A stretch of DNA of 36,245 nucleotides from a virus: positions 1 through 36,245 of the IMG/VR virus record IMGVR_UViG_3300044858_003100. One strand, written 5' to 3'. A program made the translations under genes and the position numbers. The notes beneath the pieces are model-generated. The model had not been told where the DNA came from, made no database searches, and saw only the letters and a program-made list of their open reading frames with translations. Positions 21,363-29,590 of this stretch are shown here, one piece after another. Every line of letters starts with the position of its first letter. Positions within the stretch are counted from its first letter, which is position 1.

Positions 21363-23468
21363 CTACACCGCGTAGACGTTGCCGCGCCGGTTCGCGTTGG
21401 TGATCAGCTCCTGCATCTGCCTCTGGGCGCTTGGGTCGTTGGGGCCGATTATCGTGATGTTCATCGGCTGCATGGGCGACAGGCCGCTCGCCGTGGACGC
21501 CATGGTCGGGCTATAGGACAGCCCCGGCAGCGTGATGCCGCTTTGCCCGCCCGCGGTGTAGCCGAACCCGCCCGACGAGACCGGCGCACCCGCGCCCGTG
21601 GTGGTCATGCGGGACGCTACGCCCTTCATCATGCCGCCGAGCGCGATCAACCCGACCGCAGCGGCCACCATGCCGGCAGGGCTAAGCGACGCCAGTGACG
21701 CTCGAACTGCGGCCATCAGTTTGGCGACCGGCAGCAGGCTCGTGCCAAGCTGAATCAGCATATCCCCAAGACCGGACAGAATGGTCTGGCCGAGCGCCTT
21801 GAAGGCGTCCCCAATGTTGCCGCCACGAGCGGTCAACGCCTGGAAGGCGTTGACCACGCCCGCGCTCAGAATCTGGCCAAGCTGGTTGCCCATCTCGCGG
21901 GCGGGCTCCAGCACGTTGCGCTCGTAGGCCGCGATCATCTCGTCCCGCTTGGCGTCGAGACCGGCGATGGCCTGCGAAACGCCCAGACCGATGCCCTCAA
22001 AGCTGGCCACCTGAAAGGCCGTCACGGTACCCGTCACCGTGCGCGCCACCTCGGCGCCGACCGTTTTCGTGCGCGCCAGCAGTGCCTCAAGGTCGCGGCC
22101 AACGCTCGGCAGCACCGTGCGCGTCCCCTCGCCCGCGTCCATCTGGTCGCGAAGCTGCTGCACCATGCGCAGCCACGGCGCGAGACGGCGCGCCTGCGCC
22201 TCCTCCGCGGCCATCATCTGCTCCAGCTTGCTCGGCTCCTTCGTCTTGGCGACGGGCTGACTCTTGGCTAGCAGCGCCTGAAGCTCCTTGCCGTAGTCTG
22301 CCGCCGCCGTAATGCCCTGCTGCGTGGCGTTGGTGTTCTTGCCAATCGACGCGGCCAAGGCATCGATGCCTTTTTGCACTTGGCCGCTAATGACCTTATA
22401 TGCCAAATAGCCAGCGCCAAGGGCCGCGATAGTGGCCGCTACCTTGAGCGGCCCGCCCGCCGCGCTCAAGGCGATCTGCGTAAACGCGATGCCATCCGCC
22501 ACGGTCTTAATGCCACGCGCCAGCGAGACCAGCGCGCTTATGGTGGCGGCGCTGCCCAGCAGAGCAGTGGCGCCTGCCGCCGCCCACGCCGCTCCTTGGT
22601 AGGCAATCCACGCTCCCGCTGCCGCGCCGATTAGCCCAATGATGTCCGGCAGGTTGGCCCGCAGGAATCCCAACAACTCGGCAATTTTGCCGGTGGCGTC
22701 CACGCTCTTGTTGATCTCGCCCGCCAGCAGGATGAAGTCGTTGCGGAGCGTGGTGAGCTGCTGAGCCAGCGTCGGCGCGAAGTTCCCGAACTGCTGCGCC
22801 ACCGTCGTGTTGGCTAGCATCGCCTTGGCGAACACTTCGGACGACAGCCGCCCTTCAATGGCCAGCTTGCGCAGCCCGCCCGACACAAGACCCAGCGTTT
22901 TTTCCACGGCGCGGATCAGCGCCGGGGCGCCTTCCTGTACGCTGTTGAACTCCTCGGCCCGGACCGTGCCAGCCGCCAGCGCCTGCGAAAGCTGGATCAG
23001 CGCCCCGCGTGCCGCGTCGGCGCTTGTGCCAGAGATGGCAAGCGACTTGCCGACGAACTCGGTGATCTTTGCCGCGTCAGACGCCGACAAGCCCAACGCC
23101 TCGGCAGACTGCGCGGTCTTGCCGTAGAGCACCGCCACGTCATTGATCGGCTGCCGGGTGAGCTGCGCAATGCGGTACACCTCGGCCTGCGCCGCGGCCA
23201 GCCCCTCGGCGCCCGTCGAAGCCAGCTTCAACTGGTTTGTCAGGTTCGTGTAGCTATCCAGCGCAGCGCCAATCTGTTGCGCACTAAAGGCCGCGCCCAC
23301 CGTCGCCGCCAGCGTGCGGAACGAGCCGGTCAAGTCCTGCGCCGCCTTGTCCGTGCTTTGCAGCTTGCCCGACGCATTGCTGGCGGCCTTGCCCAAAGAG
23401 TCAAGCGCCGCCTGCACCGCCTTGGCGCCGATCTCCTTGATAGCCACCGCCACGCTCATCACGTCCAT
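21363..23468 (-). CDS. Tape measure protein
   Basis: The gene encodes 701 aa. The N-terminus (about 1-200) has the tape-measure domain pattern: AAQDLTGSFRTLAATVGAAF, LTRQPINDVAVLYGKTAQSA, AARGALIQLSQALAAGTVRA and EEFNSVQEGAPALIRAVEKT. A hydrophobic central stretch (about 272-360) may insert in the host membrane at DNA entry, and the C-terminus is Gly/Ser-rich (GGFGYTAGGQSGITLPG). By the usual 0.15 nm per residue the tail would be about 105 nm. It directly follows the frameshifted chaperone genes. Confidence 0.93.
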   Translation of the reverse strand: MDVMSVAVAIKEIGAKAVQAALDSLGKAASNASGKLQSTDKAAQDLTGSFRTLAATVGAAFSAQQIGAALDSYTNLTNQLKLASTGAEGLAAAQAEVYRIAQLTRQPINDVAVLYGKTAQSAEALGLSASDAAKITEFVGKSLAISGTSADAARGALIQLSQALAAGTVRAEEFNSVQEGAPALIRAVEKTLGLVSGGLRKLAIEGRLSSEVFAKAMLANTTVAQQFGNFAPTLAQQLTTLRNDFILLAGEINKSVDATGKIAELLGFLRANLPDIIGLIGAAAGAWIAYQGAAWAAAGATALLGSAATISALVSLARGIKTVADGIAFTQIALSAAGGPLKVAATIAALGAGYLAYKVISGQVQKGIDALAASIGKNTNATQQGITAAADYGKELQALLAKSQPVAKTKEPSKLEQMMAAEEAQARRLAPWLRMVQQLRDQMDAGEGTRTVLPSVGRDLEALLARTKTVGAEVARTVTGTVTAFQVASFEGIGLGVSQAIAGLDAKRDEMIAAYERNVLEPAREMGNQLGQILSAGVVNAFQALTARGGNIGDAFKALGQTILSGLGDMLIQLGTSLLPVAKLMAAVRASLASLSPAGMVAAAVGLIALGGMMKGVASRMTTTGAGAPVSSGGFGYTAGGQSGITLPGLSYSPTMASTASGLSPMQPMNITIIGPNDPSAQRQMQELITNANRRGNVYAV

Positions 23469-23471
23469 GCG

Positions 23472-24205
23472 TCAGCCCTCCCCGACCACGGCCAGCCGCT
23501 CGTGCTGCGCCACCAGCGCCAGCGCCCGCGCCTTCGCCTGGTCGATCATGGACGTCAGCCGCCCCGCCGCCTTCAGGTAGCGCAGCTCGGCCTGTTGCAG
23601 CTTGCTCGGCTCGTGAAATGCCACGGCGACGAGGCCCGCTAGGTCCGTTCGCTCCCCCATGCGCTCCACCGTCGCCTCCCGGTCCATCGCCATAATCTCG
23701 CCCCACGTCCACAACGTCAGGGCGAACGAGTCCCGCGCCACCTCGGCCACCGGGCGGGCCGTCGCCCGCGCCACCTGCACCACCACCCGCGCCACATATT
23801 GCGAGACCGACCGCGGCACCGAGACCGTCGCCCCGGTGCCCACGGTCAGTTTCCCGCCGCTGGCTCCGCTCCGCTCCGCTCGTCCTGCCCGGCGTCCTGG
23901 CTCGCCAACTGCGCCTCCACCTCCGCCACCGCGCCCCGCGTGAGCTGCACCAGCGCGCCGAGCTGGTCCACCGTCAGCCGATCCACTTCGGCCGCCGTGA
24001 GCTCGGGGCACGAGGCCCGCACCACGTCCAGCAGGGCGCCCATCAGGGACACCCCGGTGGGGTCCGCCTCCTGCGCCACGGCCAGCTTGTGCGCCGCGGC
24101 GCCGGAAATGGGGCGCACCGTCACCTCCCGCCCGAACAGCCGCACCCGCGGCAACCGGGCGTCCGACACCAGCGCGTCGAGGTCCACTACCTTGGCGGTC
24201 AGCAT
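23472..24205 (-). CDS. Tail assembly chaperone fusion made by -1 frameshift (gpGT-like, 244 aa)
   Basis: The zero-frame gene (119 codons from ATG 24205) reaches G GGA AAC directly before its TGA. Slipping back one base at 23849 continues as K-LTVGTGATVSVPRSVSQYV through 125 more residues to the stop at 23472. The extension (with SFALTLWTWGEIMAMDREAT and LQQAELRYLKAAGRLTS) has no good start codon or ribosome site of its own in the right place, which supports expression only by frameshift. In lambda the G and GT proteins coat the tape measure before tube assembly, and here the pair lies directly between tail tube and tape measure. The open frame listed from 24011 is the extension frame overlapping the first gene. 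Confidence 0.85.
23815..23855 (-). promoter_or_regulatory. Programmed -1 ribosomal frameshift signal
   Basis: On the minus strand the heptamer GGGAAAC (23855-23849) is read G GGA AAC in the zero frame, an XXXYYYZ slippery site, with TGA next. After an 8-nt spacer a perfect 7-bp hairpin follows: GGCACCG (23840-23834), 12-nt loop, CGGTGCC (23821-23815). Heptamer, spacing and stem are all within known limits. Confidence 0.85.
23846..24205 (-). CDS. Tail assembly chaperone, zero-frame product (gpG-like, 119 aa)
   Basis: ATG 24205 overlaps the tail-tube stop by one base (TGATG). LFGREVTVRPISGAAAHKLA and LTVDQLGALVQLTRGAVAEV are typical of these helical chaperones. It ends GN-stop straight after the slippery heptamer. 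Most ribosomes should stop here, giving an excess of this short form over the fusion. Confidence 0.85.
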   Translation of the reverse strand: MLTAKVVDLDALVSDARLPRVRLFGREVTVRPISGAAAHKLAVAQEADPTGVSLMGALLDVVRASCPELTAAEVDRLTVDQLGALVQLTRGAVAEVEAQLASQDAGQDERSGAEPAAGN

Positions 24206-24768
24206 CAGACGCTGGCGAGGTACTCGATCCGGTACGACATGTCGCCGACGTTGGCGCCCGAAACGGTCATGTCGAGCCGCGCCTCGATCTCGATGGCGAT
24301 GGCGATCTCGGCGGCGTCCTGCGAGGTCATGTCGTACTTGGTCAGCAGCGCCGCCGGAAACCGCACCTGCACGAACGCCCCCGAGCCGCGCAGCCAGATG
24401 GCCCGCACGTCGGTCAGGTAGTCGCCCGACGCCAGCAGCGAGCCCGCCCGCTTGCCCTGGTAGCTGGTCGAGCCGGTCCACGCGCCCGACGCCACCACGG
24501 TGGCCCCCGGCTCGATCTGGCCCACATTGGTGGTGCTAAGCTGAATCATGGTGCCGGTCAGCTTGGGCATGGTCGCCGCCTTGCGGTCCAGTCCGCGCAC
24601 GGGCGAGCGGCGCCCGTCGAACTCGATGGCTCGGTACTCGGTGCCGGGGTCGAACTTGAGCCCGCCGGTCATCGCGCCCAGCACGCTGGAGCCGATATAC
24701 AGGACGCCCGAGTCCAGCAGGACGTCGGTCGGAAGCGCGCTAGTGTAGCCAGTCAGTGGGGCAGTCAC
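24205..24768 (-). CDS. Major tail (tube) protein
   Basis: The gene encodes 187 aa from GTG 24768 with GAGGTGA 3-4 nt upstream. LPTDVLLDSGVLYIGSSVLG at the start, GGLKFDPGTEYRAIEFDGRR, MPKLTGTMIQLS, and the late IEIEARLDMTVSGANVGDMS are typical of phage tail-tube subunits that stack as hexameric rings. Position right before the chaperone pair supports it. A gap of 82 bp separates it from the terminator gene upstream; that gap holds only its ribosome site as far as I can see. Confidence 0.8.
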   Translation of the reverse strand: MTAPLTGYTSALPTDVLLDSGVLYIGSSVLGAMTGGLKFDPGTEYRAIEFDGRRSPVRGLDRKAATMPKLTGTMIQLSTTNVGQIEPGATVVASGAWTGSTSYQGKRAGSLLASGDYLTDVRAIWLRGSGAFVQVRFPAALLTKYDMTSQDAAEIAIAIEIEARLDMTVSGANVGDMSYRIEYLASV

Positions 24769-24850
24769 GGGTCACCTCGGTGGTTGGGGTCGCCGCTGGG
24801 GAAGCTATCGGGCGCAGCGGCACGCGCCCACGGCTGGCACGTGGCCACAG

Positions 24851-25342
24851 TCAACGGGTCGTCAGGACGGTGGGCCACAAGATCAGGTCATAGGTGGCGA
24901 CCACGCCCACCACGGTGCTGTCGGCGGGGTCGGTGAACTGCGGGATGGTGTTGCGCTGGCGCGTGCGACCGACCATCAGCCCCGCGCCGCTGTCCGTCAG
25001 GCTGAGCAGGCAGCCGTCCACGATGTCCATGGCCGACTCGATCACCGGGAGCTGCGCTTCGGGCTGGCCGATGGCCTGCACTTCGAGCTGGGCCGTCTCG
25101 CGGTAGCCCGACGCCCATGGCGTGGACGCCCGATCTAGCCGCAGGGTCAGGTACGGGAACGTCGGCGGCTGCGGGTGGGCGCGGACCCAGATGTTGTCGC
25201 TGCCCAGGTAATCGGCCAGCCGCTCGCCCTGCGGGGTCCGGTGCGCCAGCAGCAGCGACCGGATGCGGGCGTAGATGGCCACCGTGGACCCGGTGCCTTG
25301 CCGCAGGTTGTTGTTCGGGACCACCCACTTCGGCTTGGTCAT
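24851..25342 (-). CDS. Tail terminator / tail completion protein (163 aa)
   Basis: ATG 25342 shares ATGA with the gp10-like gene; the frame open to 25573 is not needed. The protein has an N-terminal helix (GSTVAIYARIRSLLLAHRTP) and strands around FPYLTLRLDRAST and TAQLEVQAIGQPEA, then VVGVVATYDLILWP. This matches the small proteins (lambda gpU or SPP1 gp17 type) that cap the tube and join it to the head. The family is judged from layout and position. Confidence 0.65.
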   Translation of the reverse strand: MTKPKWVVPNNNLRQGTGSTVAIYARIRSLLLAHRTPQGERLADYLGSDNIWVRAHPQPPTFPYLTLRLDRASTPWASGYRETAQLEVQAIGQPEAQLPVIESAMDIVDGCLLSLTDSGAGLMVGRTRQRNTIPQFTDPADSTVVGVVATYDLILWPTVLTTR

Positions 25343-25785
25343 ACTTCCCACCGCTTCATGTACCGCTTGACCGTCTTGGCGTACTCGGCGCCCAGCGCCG
25401 GGGTCGCCTCCACCCCGGTGGGGCGGAAGATCTCGCGCCGCTCGTGGCGCCGGGTGAACACGTTGTAGTGCCCCAGCTCCCAATAGAGCGGCACCATCCA
25501 CGCCTTCCCCCGCTGCACGCCGCCCGCCTGCGGCGCCGCCCCGCCGAACCGCGGCCCCACCCGGATTGACCACCCTTCTCGCCCGAGTGTCGGTTCGTCC
25601 TCCCGCTGGATGGACGCCTTTACCTTGAGCGTGTCGCGAAAGCGCCCGCCCTTATAGTAGCCTGAGCCGAAGGCCTTCTTGAGCCGACGCACGAGCACGT
25701 TCCCGCAGGCCACCACGCCTTGCCGACGAGCGAACTCCAGGTCGAAAGCGAACCGGGCCGCGTTGTTCGTGAACCTGACGGGCAC
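25339..25785 (-). CDS. HK97 gp10-like minor structural protein (148 aa)
   Basis: GTG 25785 overlaps the previous TAG by one base. The N-terminal helix (AARFAFDLEFARRQGVVACG) and RFRDTLKVKASIQRED, then WELGHYNVFTRRHERREIFR and the closing helix EYAKTVKRYMKRW match the HK97 gp10 family of head-tail joining proteins. It lies next to the tail terminator as expected. Confidence 0.75.
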   Translation of the reverse strand: MPVRFTNNAARFAFDLEFARRQGVVACGNVLVRRLKKAFGSGYYKGGRFRDTLKVKASIQREDEPTLGREGWSIRVGPRFGGAAPQAGGVQRGKAWMVPLYWELGHYNVFTRRHERREIFRPTGVEATPALGAEYAKTVKRYMKRWEV

Positions 25786-26138
25786 TAGAGGTACCTCGGC
25801 TGCTCGACCAACAGCGGCACCACGCCGTCCAGGTCGGGGATCAGCGCGTTCGGTCCCATGCGGACCACCTGGTAGATCGTCTGGCCCGCGTAGGGGATCA
25901 GCAGGTTCGTGCTGCTCGGGTCGATCTGGGCGTAGTAGACGCCCGCCACCCCTTCGGTCAGGGCGAAGTTGCTGAGCCCCGGAATGACGCTCGCCCCGAG
26001 CGCGTCGGTGCAGAAGCTCACGAACCCGCTCGTCCCCGTCCACGTGACGTAGGCGTTCGTGGCGGGGTTGTACCGCGTCAGCTCCACCCGCGCCAGGTAC
26101 GTGTTGCGGGGCTGGATTGTCTTGCGCGACTGGCTCAC
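25785..26138 (-). CDS. Structural protein of unknown family (117 aa)
   Basis: GTG 26138 shares GTGA with the upstream stop and has a GGAGGG ribosome site. Beta-rich sequence: YLARVELTRYNPATNAYVTW, FALTEGVAGVYYAQIDPSST and a final DGVVPLLVEQPRYL. It looks like the small beta proteins placed near head-tail joining genes. No firm family. Confidence 0.6.
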   Translation of the reverse strand: MSQSRKTIQPRNTYLARVELTRYNPATNAYVTWTGTSGFVSFCTDALGASVIPGLSNFALTEGVAGVYYAQIDPSSTNLLIPYAGQTIYQVVRMGPNALIPDLDGVVPLLVEQPRYL

Positions 26139-26881
26139 GGTGCTCCCTCCGAAGTGTCCCACGCCACATAGTAGGCGCCGCTGCCCTCCACCAGCGCATA
26201 GGCTGGCCCGCTGCCGTCCACGGCCCGCGCCCGGTAGATCGGCCCCGCCACCAGCCGCGCAACCTGCCCTGTGAGCACATAGGCGCCCGCCGCGGCCCGC
26301 TGGCTGAGGCGCAGCGCCGCCACCTGCCCGGTGAGCCCATACCCCGGCATCCCCGTCGTGGAGCTGCCCAGCGAGGCCATGGGCGCCGACGCCAGGGGCG
26401 GCTGCGGCCCGCCGGTGCCCAGCGCCGCGGCGTCCCCGCGCAGCACGTAGCGCGCCCGTGCCGGTTGCCCGTCGACCTGGTAGGTGCCCGCCGCGCCGAT
26501 CAGCGCCACCCCGATGCGGAAGATGGCGTCCTGCCCGGTGACGGCGACCGCGCCCGCGTCGGCGGGCATGGTGAGCCCCTGCCCGAGCGTGGCGTCCTGC
26601 CCGGTGACCGTGTAGGCGCCCGCCGCGCTGGCCCGCGTGAGCCGCAGGCTGGCGGGCTGCCCGGTCAGGTAGAAGTCGCCCGTTTGGCACCGGAAAAAGA
26701 GCGACGGGTCCAGCTCGGCGTCCTGCCCGGTGAGCGTGTACGCCCCTGCCCCGCCCCCGACACCTAGCCCCCAGGTAGCGTCCTGCCCCGCGACGGCGTA
26801 GCTGCCCGCATCGCCTGCCAGCGCAATCGCCAGCCCGAGCGAAGCGAGCGGCGCCGCCGCCATGGGGGTGAAGCCAAGCAT
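26135..26881 (-). CDS. Repeat-rich virion protein with about eight GQDA-type repeats (248 aa)
   Basis: Copies of a short beta-type motif such as GSYAVAGQDATW, GAYTLTGQDAEL, GAYTVTGQDATL, GAVAVTGQDAIF, GTYQVDGQPARA and GAYVLTGQVARL recur every 20-30 residues. At DNA level the phrase GCGTCCTGCCCGGTGA recurs too. Similar AGSYALTGQDA repeats occur in many phage structural proteins; their function is unknown, though surface decoration is often supposed. ATG 26881. It ends with GTGA shared with the next gene. Confidence 0.7.
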   Translation of the reverse strand: MLGFTPMAAAPLASLGLAIALAGDAGSYAVAGQDATWGLGVGGGAGAYTLTGQDAELDPSLFFRCQTGDFYLTGQPASLRLTRASAAGAYTVTGQDATLGQGLTMPADAGAVAVTGQDAIFRIGVALIGAAGTYQVDGQPARARYVLRGDAAALGTGGPQPPLASAPMASLGSSTTGMPGYGLTGQVAALRLSQRAAAGAYVLTGQVARLVAGPIYRARAVDGSGPAYALVEGSGAYYVAWDTSEGAP

Positions 26882-26882
26882 G

Positions 26883-27140
26883 TTACGCCGCGTCCTCGGC
26901 GACGAGCTGCGGGCGCGTCTCCACCGGCACGGGCACCAGCAGGGACCACGTGCCGTTGTCGTGGTGGAAGGTGGCTGCCTGCCCGCTCAGGCCGTGCGCG
27001 TCCAGCACGACGGCAAGGCGGGCGTTGGCGCTGGCCTGAATCTCGGCCTGCGCCCGCTGCGCCCACGCGGCGACTTCCGCGACCAGCGCCTGCTCCACCG
27101 GGGAGAGCGCCACCGGCACCGGCATCGTCTCGGCGCTCAT
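26883..27140 (-). CDS. Small protein of the structural operon (85 aa)
   Basis: ATG 27140 shares ATGA with the upstream stop. One long N-terminal helix (VEQALVAEVAAWAQRAQAEI) leads into a strand pair around FHHDNGTWSLLVPVPVET. No family is recognised. It may be a structural or assembly accessory. Confidence 0.6.
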   Translation of the reverse strand: MSAETMPVPVALSPVEQALVAEVAAWAQRAQAEIQASANARLAVVLDAHGLSGQAATFHHDNGTWSLLVPVPVETRPQLVAEDAA

Positions 27141-27469
27141 GCCGCGCCCTCCACGGCGTCCACGGCGTCAGCGGTCTCAGCGGCGTCAACGGCGCCAGCC
27201 GCTGCCAGCTTCGCCGCCTTCGCCTCCTCCCACACGACGGGTCCGGGCGCCACGCTCACGTCCGCCACGTCCACGTCCAGCTTCGCGGCGACGGCGGCGC
27301 ACAGGTCGGCGTCGGTCCAGTCGGGGCCGAGGTCGTCCGACGCCAGCGAGACGCTGCGCCCGACGTAGGTCGTGCCGATGGTGGGCACGTCCACCGCCAC
27401 GCTGCACGCGCAGTCGGTGGTGCCGCTCGTGTAGTTGATGCTGGCGGTACTGATGGCGATGAGGGTCAT
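27137..27469 (-). CDS. Small structural-operon protein with alanine-rich tail (110 aa)
   Basis: ATG 27469 has AAGGA about 9 nt upstream. The N-terminus (LIAISTASINYTSGTTDCAC) is strand-rich, the middle acidic (SDDLGPDWTDADLCAAVAAK), and the tail an Ala/Asp/Glu helix. It follows the tail-fibre gene by 15 nt; a fibre chaperone is one possibility among several. Confidence 0.55.
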   Translation of the reverse strand: MTLIAISTASINYTSGTTDCACSVAVDVPTIGTTYVGRSVSLASDDLGPDWTDADLCAAVAAKLDVDVADVSVAPGPVVWEEAKAAKLAAAGAVDAAETADAVDAVEGAA

Positions 27470-27484
27470 GATGTGGTATCCTTG

Positions 27485-29578
27485 TTAGTGGAGATCGACC
27501 CACGATCCGCCAGCGCGGACGCGGAGCTTGTTGGTGCCGGAGTCGTAGTACACATCGCCATCTTCGACGTTGGTAGTCGGCGCTGAGGCAAGCGGGAGGA
27601 AGCGCACCTGCCCCGGTCCTTTGATGCGAAACCGTTCGTTGATCGCCCCGGACACCCCTGCATAAAACTCAATCTGCGAGTTCGTTGCGTCCGCCGTTCC
27701 TGCAAAAATGCGCGTGGAGCGGCCTACCCAGTCAAAACCGCCGTATGCCCCGCTGAATGTGGACAGCGTGTTGGTGGTAGACAGCGTCGTGCCAGCAATG
27801 GCAAGTTTGGCCGCACCCACAGTGCTGGTCAAACCTACTAGCAAGTCCCCCGCCGCCGTGATGCGAGCGCGTTCGGTGGGGCCAGTTAGAAATGCCATCG
27901 GTGGGGTTGTGCCGCCAGCGCCAGAATACCAATCGGTTTTAAATGTCGCAACATCAGACGCCATGCCCATCGTGACGTATTGGCGCTTGGCATCCATAGA
28001 ACTGAACGTGCCATCAGTTCCGACTCTTCCGTTTACAACATACGGGGAACCAACGCCCAGATTCCCGCTCGCATCCAGCGTCATCGCCTGCGTGAACGTG
28101 ATCGCGTTGCCAGCGGTGCCGCTGGGAGCAATGTCCCAATAGTGCCCGCTTGCGTTTTGGTAGTAGCGTGAAGCGAAACCGTTGGCGACGTACTTCCACC
28201 CAGTTCCGTCATTGTTGCCGTTTTGAATTACACCAATCGTATCAGTAGAGCCATCTCCGGTATACACAGCACCACCGGAGATCTGGAATGCCTTTCTATT
28301 CCCCCACGCACTCGGCGTCACCCCGAGACCGAGGTTGCGATTGGCGTCCAGCCGCATTCCCTCAACCGGAGAAGCAGATCCGTCTGGTGTAGTCGAAAAC
28401 ACCAAACAACCCGGCATGTCGCTGGCTCCGGGCGATCCGTTAACCAACGCAGCGATTGCTGCGCCTTGCCGATCAACACTGCCGTCATATCCGGCAAAAG
28501 CTATAGCCCCCAGCACATCATTATTCTGCACAACGGTCGTTCCGCCAATTACACCAGCACGGCTTTTGACCAAATACAAGTATGCGCCGTCAATCGTGTT
28601 GGAGTTGGCAAAGACTTGCAGCCCAGCAAATGATGCTGACTCCACCTGCAATTGCCCGCGACCCAAGAAATTGGTTTGGCGCGGCGTCGCGTTGCCAGCG
28701 CACACGACATTATTCGCTGCGTCCACGAACAGCGTGTTGGTGTCGACGGTCAGGTTCCCGCTCACCGTCAGGCTCGACAGCGTGCCGACGCTGGTCAGGC
28801 TGCTCGCCGTCACGCCCGACGCCAGCGTGTTGCCAGACAGCGTGCCCGCTGCCGCCGTGACCGTGATGTCCGCCGTGCCGTTGAAGCTGACGCCGTTGAT
28901 GTTGCGCGCCGTCTGCAAGGCGGTCGCCGTCGCGGCGTTGCCCGTCGTGCTGCCGCTGCTGCCGCTGACGCTGCCGGTGATCGTGTTCGTGACCGTCAGG
29001 TTGGTCAGCGTCCCCACCGACGTGAGCGACGACGACACCACGTTGCTGGCGAGGGTCGTGCCCGTCAGCGTCCCGGCGGCAGCCGTCACGGTGATGTCAG
29101 CGGTCCCGTTGAACGACACGCCGTTGATGTTGCGTGCCGTCTGGAGCGCCGTGGCCGTGGCCGCGTTCCCCGTGATGCTGCCCGACAGCGTGGCCGTGAT
29201 CGTGCCCGCCGCGAAGTTGCCCGAGCCGTCGCGCTGCACCACCGCGTTCGCCGTGTTGGCGCTCGCCAGGTTGTCGGTCAGCACCAGTCGAGACGCCGGG
29301 ACCGAGCAGAACACGTCCTTGGTTCCCGCGCTAAAGGTCACCTTGGTCGTGCCGCCCGCACTGCTGCCGATCACCGTGTCCCGCGACAAGGTGCCCGCGC
29401 CGGTCGTGCCGATCCCCACTTCCCACTCCGCACCGCCCGCGATCACGTAGTACACCGAGACGCCGTTGCCAAACGCCGCCGTGAATGACCGGAACCCCAC
29501 CGCCGCACCGGCGAGCGTGACGGTCCCCTGCCCCGTGGTCGCGGTGCTCTCCTTGACGCGATCCGCCAACGCCGCCAT
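27485..29578 (-). CDS. Tail fibre / virion host-contact protein (697 aa)
   Basis: The N-terminal 100 residues (MAALADRVKESTATTGQGTV, YYVIAGGAEWEVGIGTTGAG and KVTFSAGTKDVFCSVPA) are a common phage virion attachment domain. Residues about 130-275 contain two copies of a 36-residue block (136-171 and 212-247) plus LTSVGTL-type fibre repeats. From about residue 300 on (below base 28,690) G+C falls to near 50% in sampled lines and the sequence becomes a globular shaft-and-tip type, with LDANRNLGLGVTPSAWGNR and LDASGNLGVG motifs common in tail fibres. No S74 chaperone domain ends it. The modular make-up suggests the tip was exchanged. Confidence 0.8.
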   Translation of the reverse strand: MAALADRVKESTATTGQGTVTLAGAAVGFRSFTAAFGNGVSVYYVIAGGAEWEVGIGTTGAGTLSRDTVIGSSAGGTTKVTFSAGTKDVFCSVPASRLVLTDNLASANTANAVVQRDGSGNFAAGTITATLSGSITGNAATATALQTARNINGVSFNGTADITVTAAAGTLTGTTLASNVVSSSLTSVGTLTNLTVTNTITGSVSGSSGSTTGNAATATALQTARNINGVSFNGTADITVTAAAGTLSGNTLASGVTASSLTSVGTLSSLTVSGNLTVDTNTLFVDAANNVVCAGNATPRQTNFLGRGQLQVESASFAGLQVFANSNTIDGAYLYLVKSRAGVIGGTTVVQNNDVLGAIAFAGYDGSVDRQGAAIAALVNGSPGASDMPGCLVFSTTPDGSASPVEGMRLDANRNLGLGVTPSAWGNRKAFQISGGAVYTGDGSTDTIGVIQNGNNDGTGWKYVANGFASRYYQNASGHYWDIAPSGTAGNAITFTQAMTLDASGNLGVGSPYVVNGRVGTDGTFSSMDAKRQYVTMGMASDVATFKTDWYSGAGGTTPPMAFLTGPTERARITAAGDLLVGLTSTVGAAKLAIAGTTLSTTNTLSTFSGAYGGFDWVGRSTRIFAGTADATNSQIEFYAGVSGAINERFRIKGPGQVRFLPLASAPTTNVEDGDVYYDSGTNKLRVRAGGSWVDLH
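28838..28945 (-). repeat. Intragenic repeat copy 2 in the tail fibre
   Basis: Encodes the same 36 residues (TGNAATATALQ to AAAGTL) as 29066-29173, 228 nt away, with many silent base differences. Confidence 0.85.
29066..29173 (-). repeat. Intragenic repeat copy 1 in the tail fibre
   Basis: Protein-identical to the block at 28838-28945 over 36 residues but different at many third-codon positions. Confidence 0.85.
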
Positions 29579-29590
29579 GATGCCGCCCCC

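Noticed and set aside
24769-24850. Promoter ahead of the tail-tube gene (TTGACT present)
   Set aside because: No -10 box at a suitable distance. Only the ribosome site of the next gene is supported.
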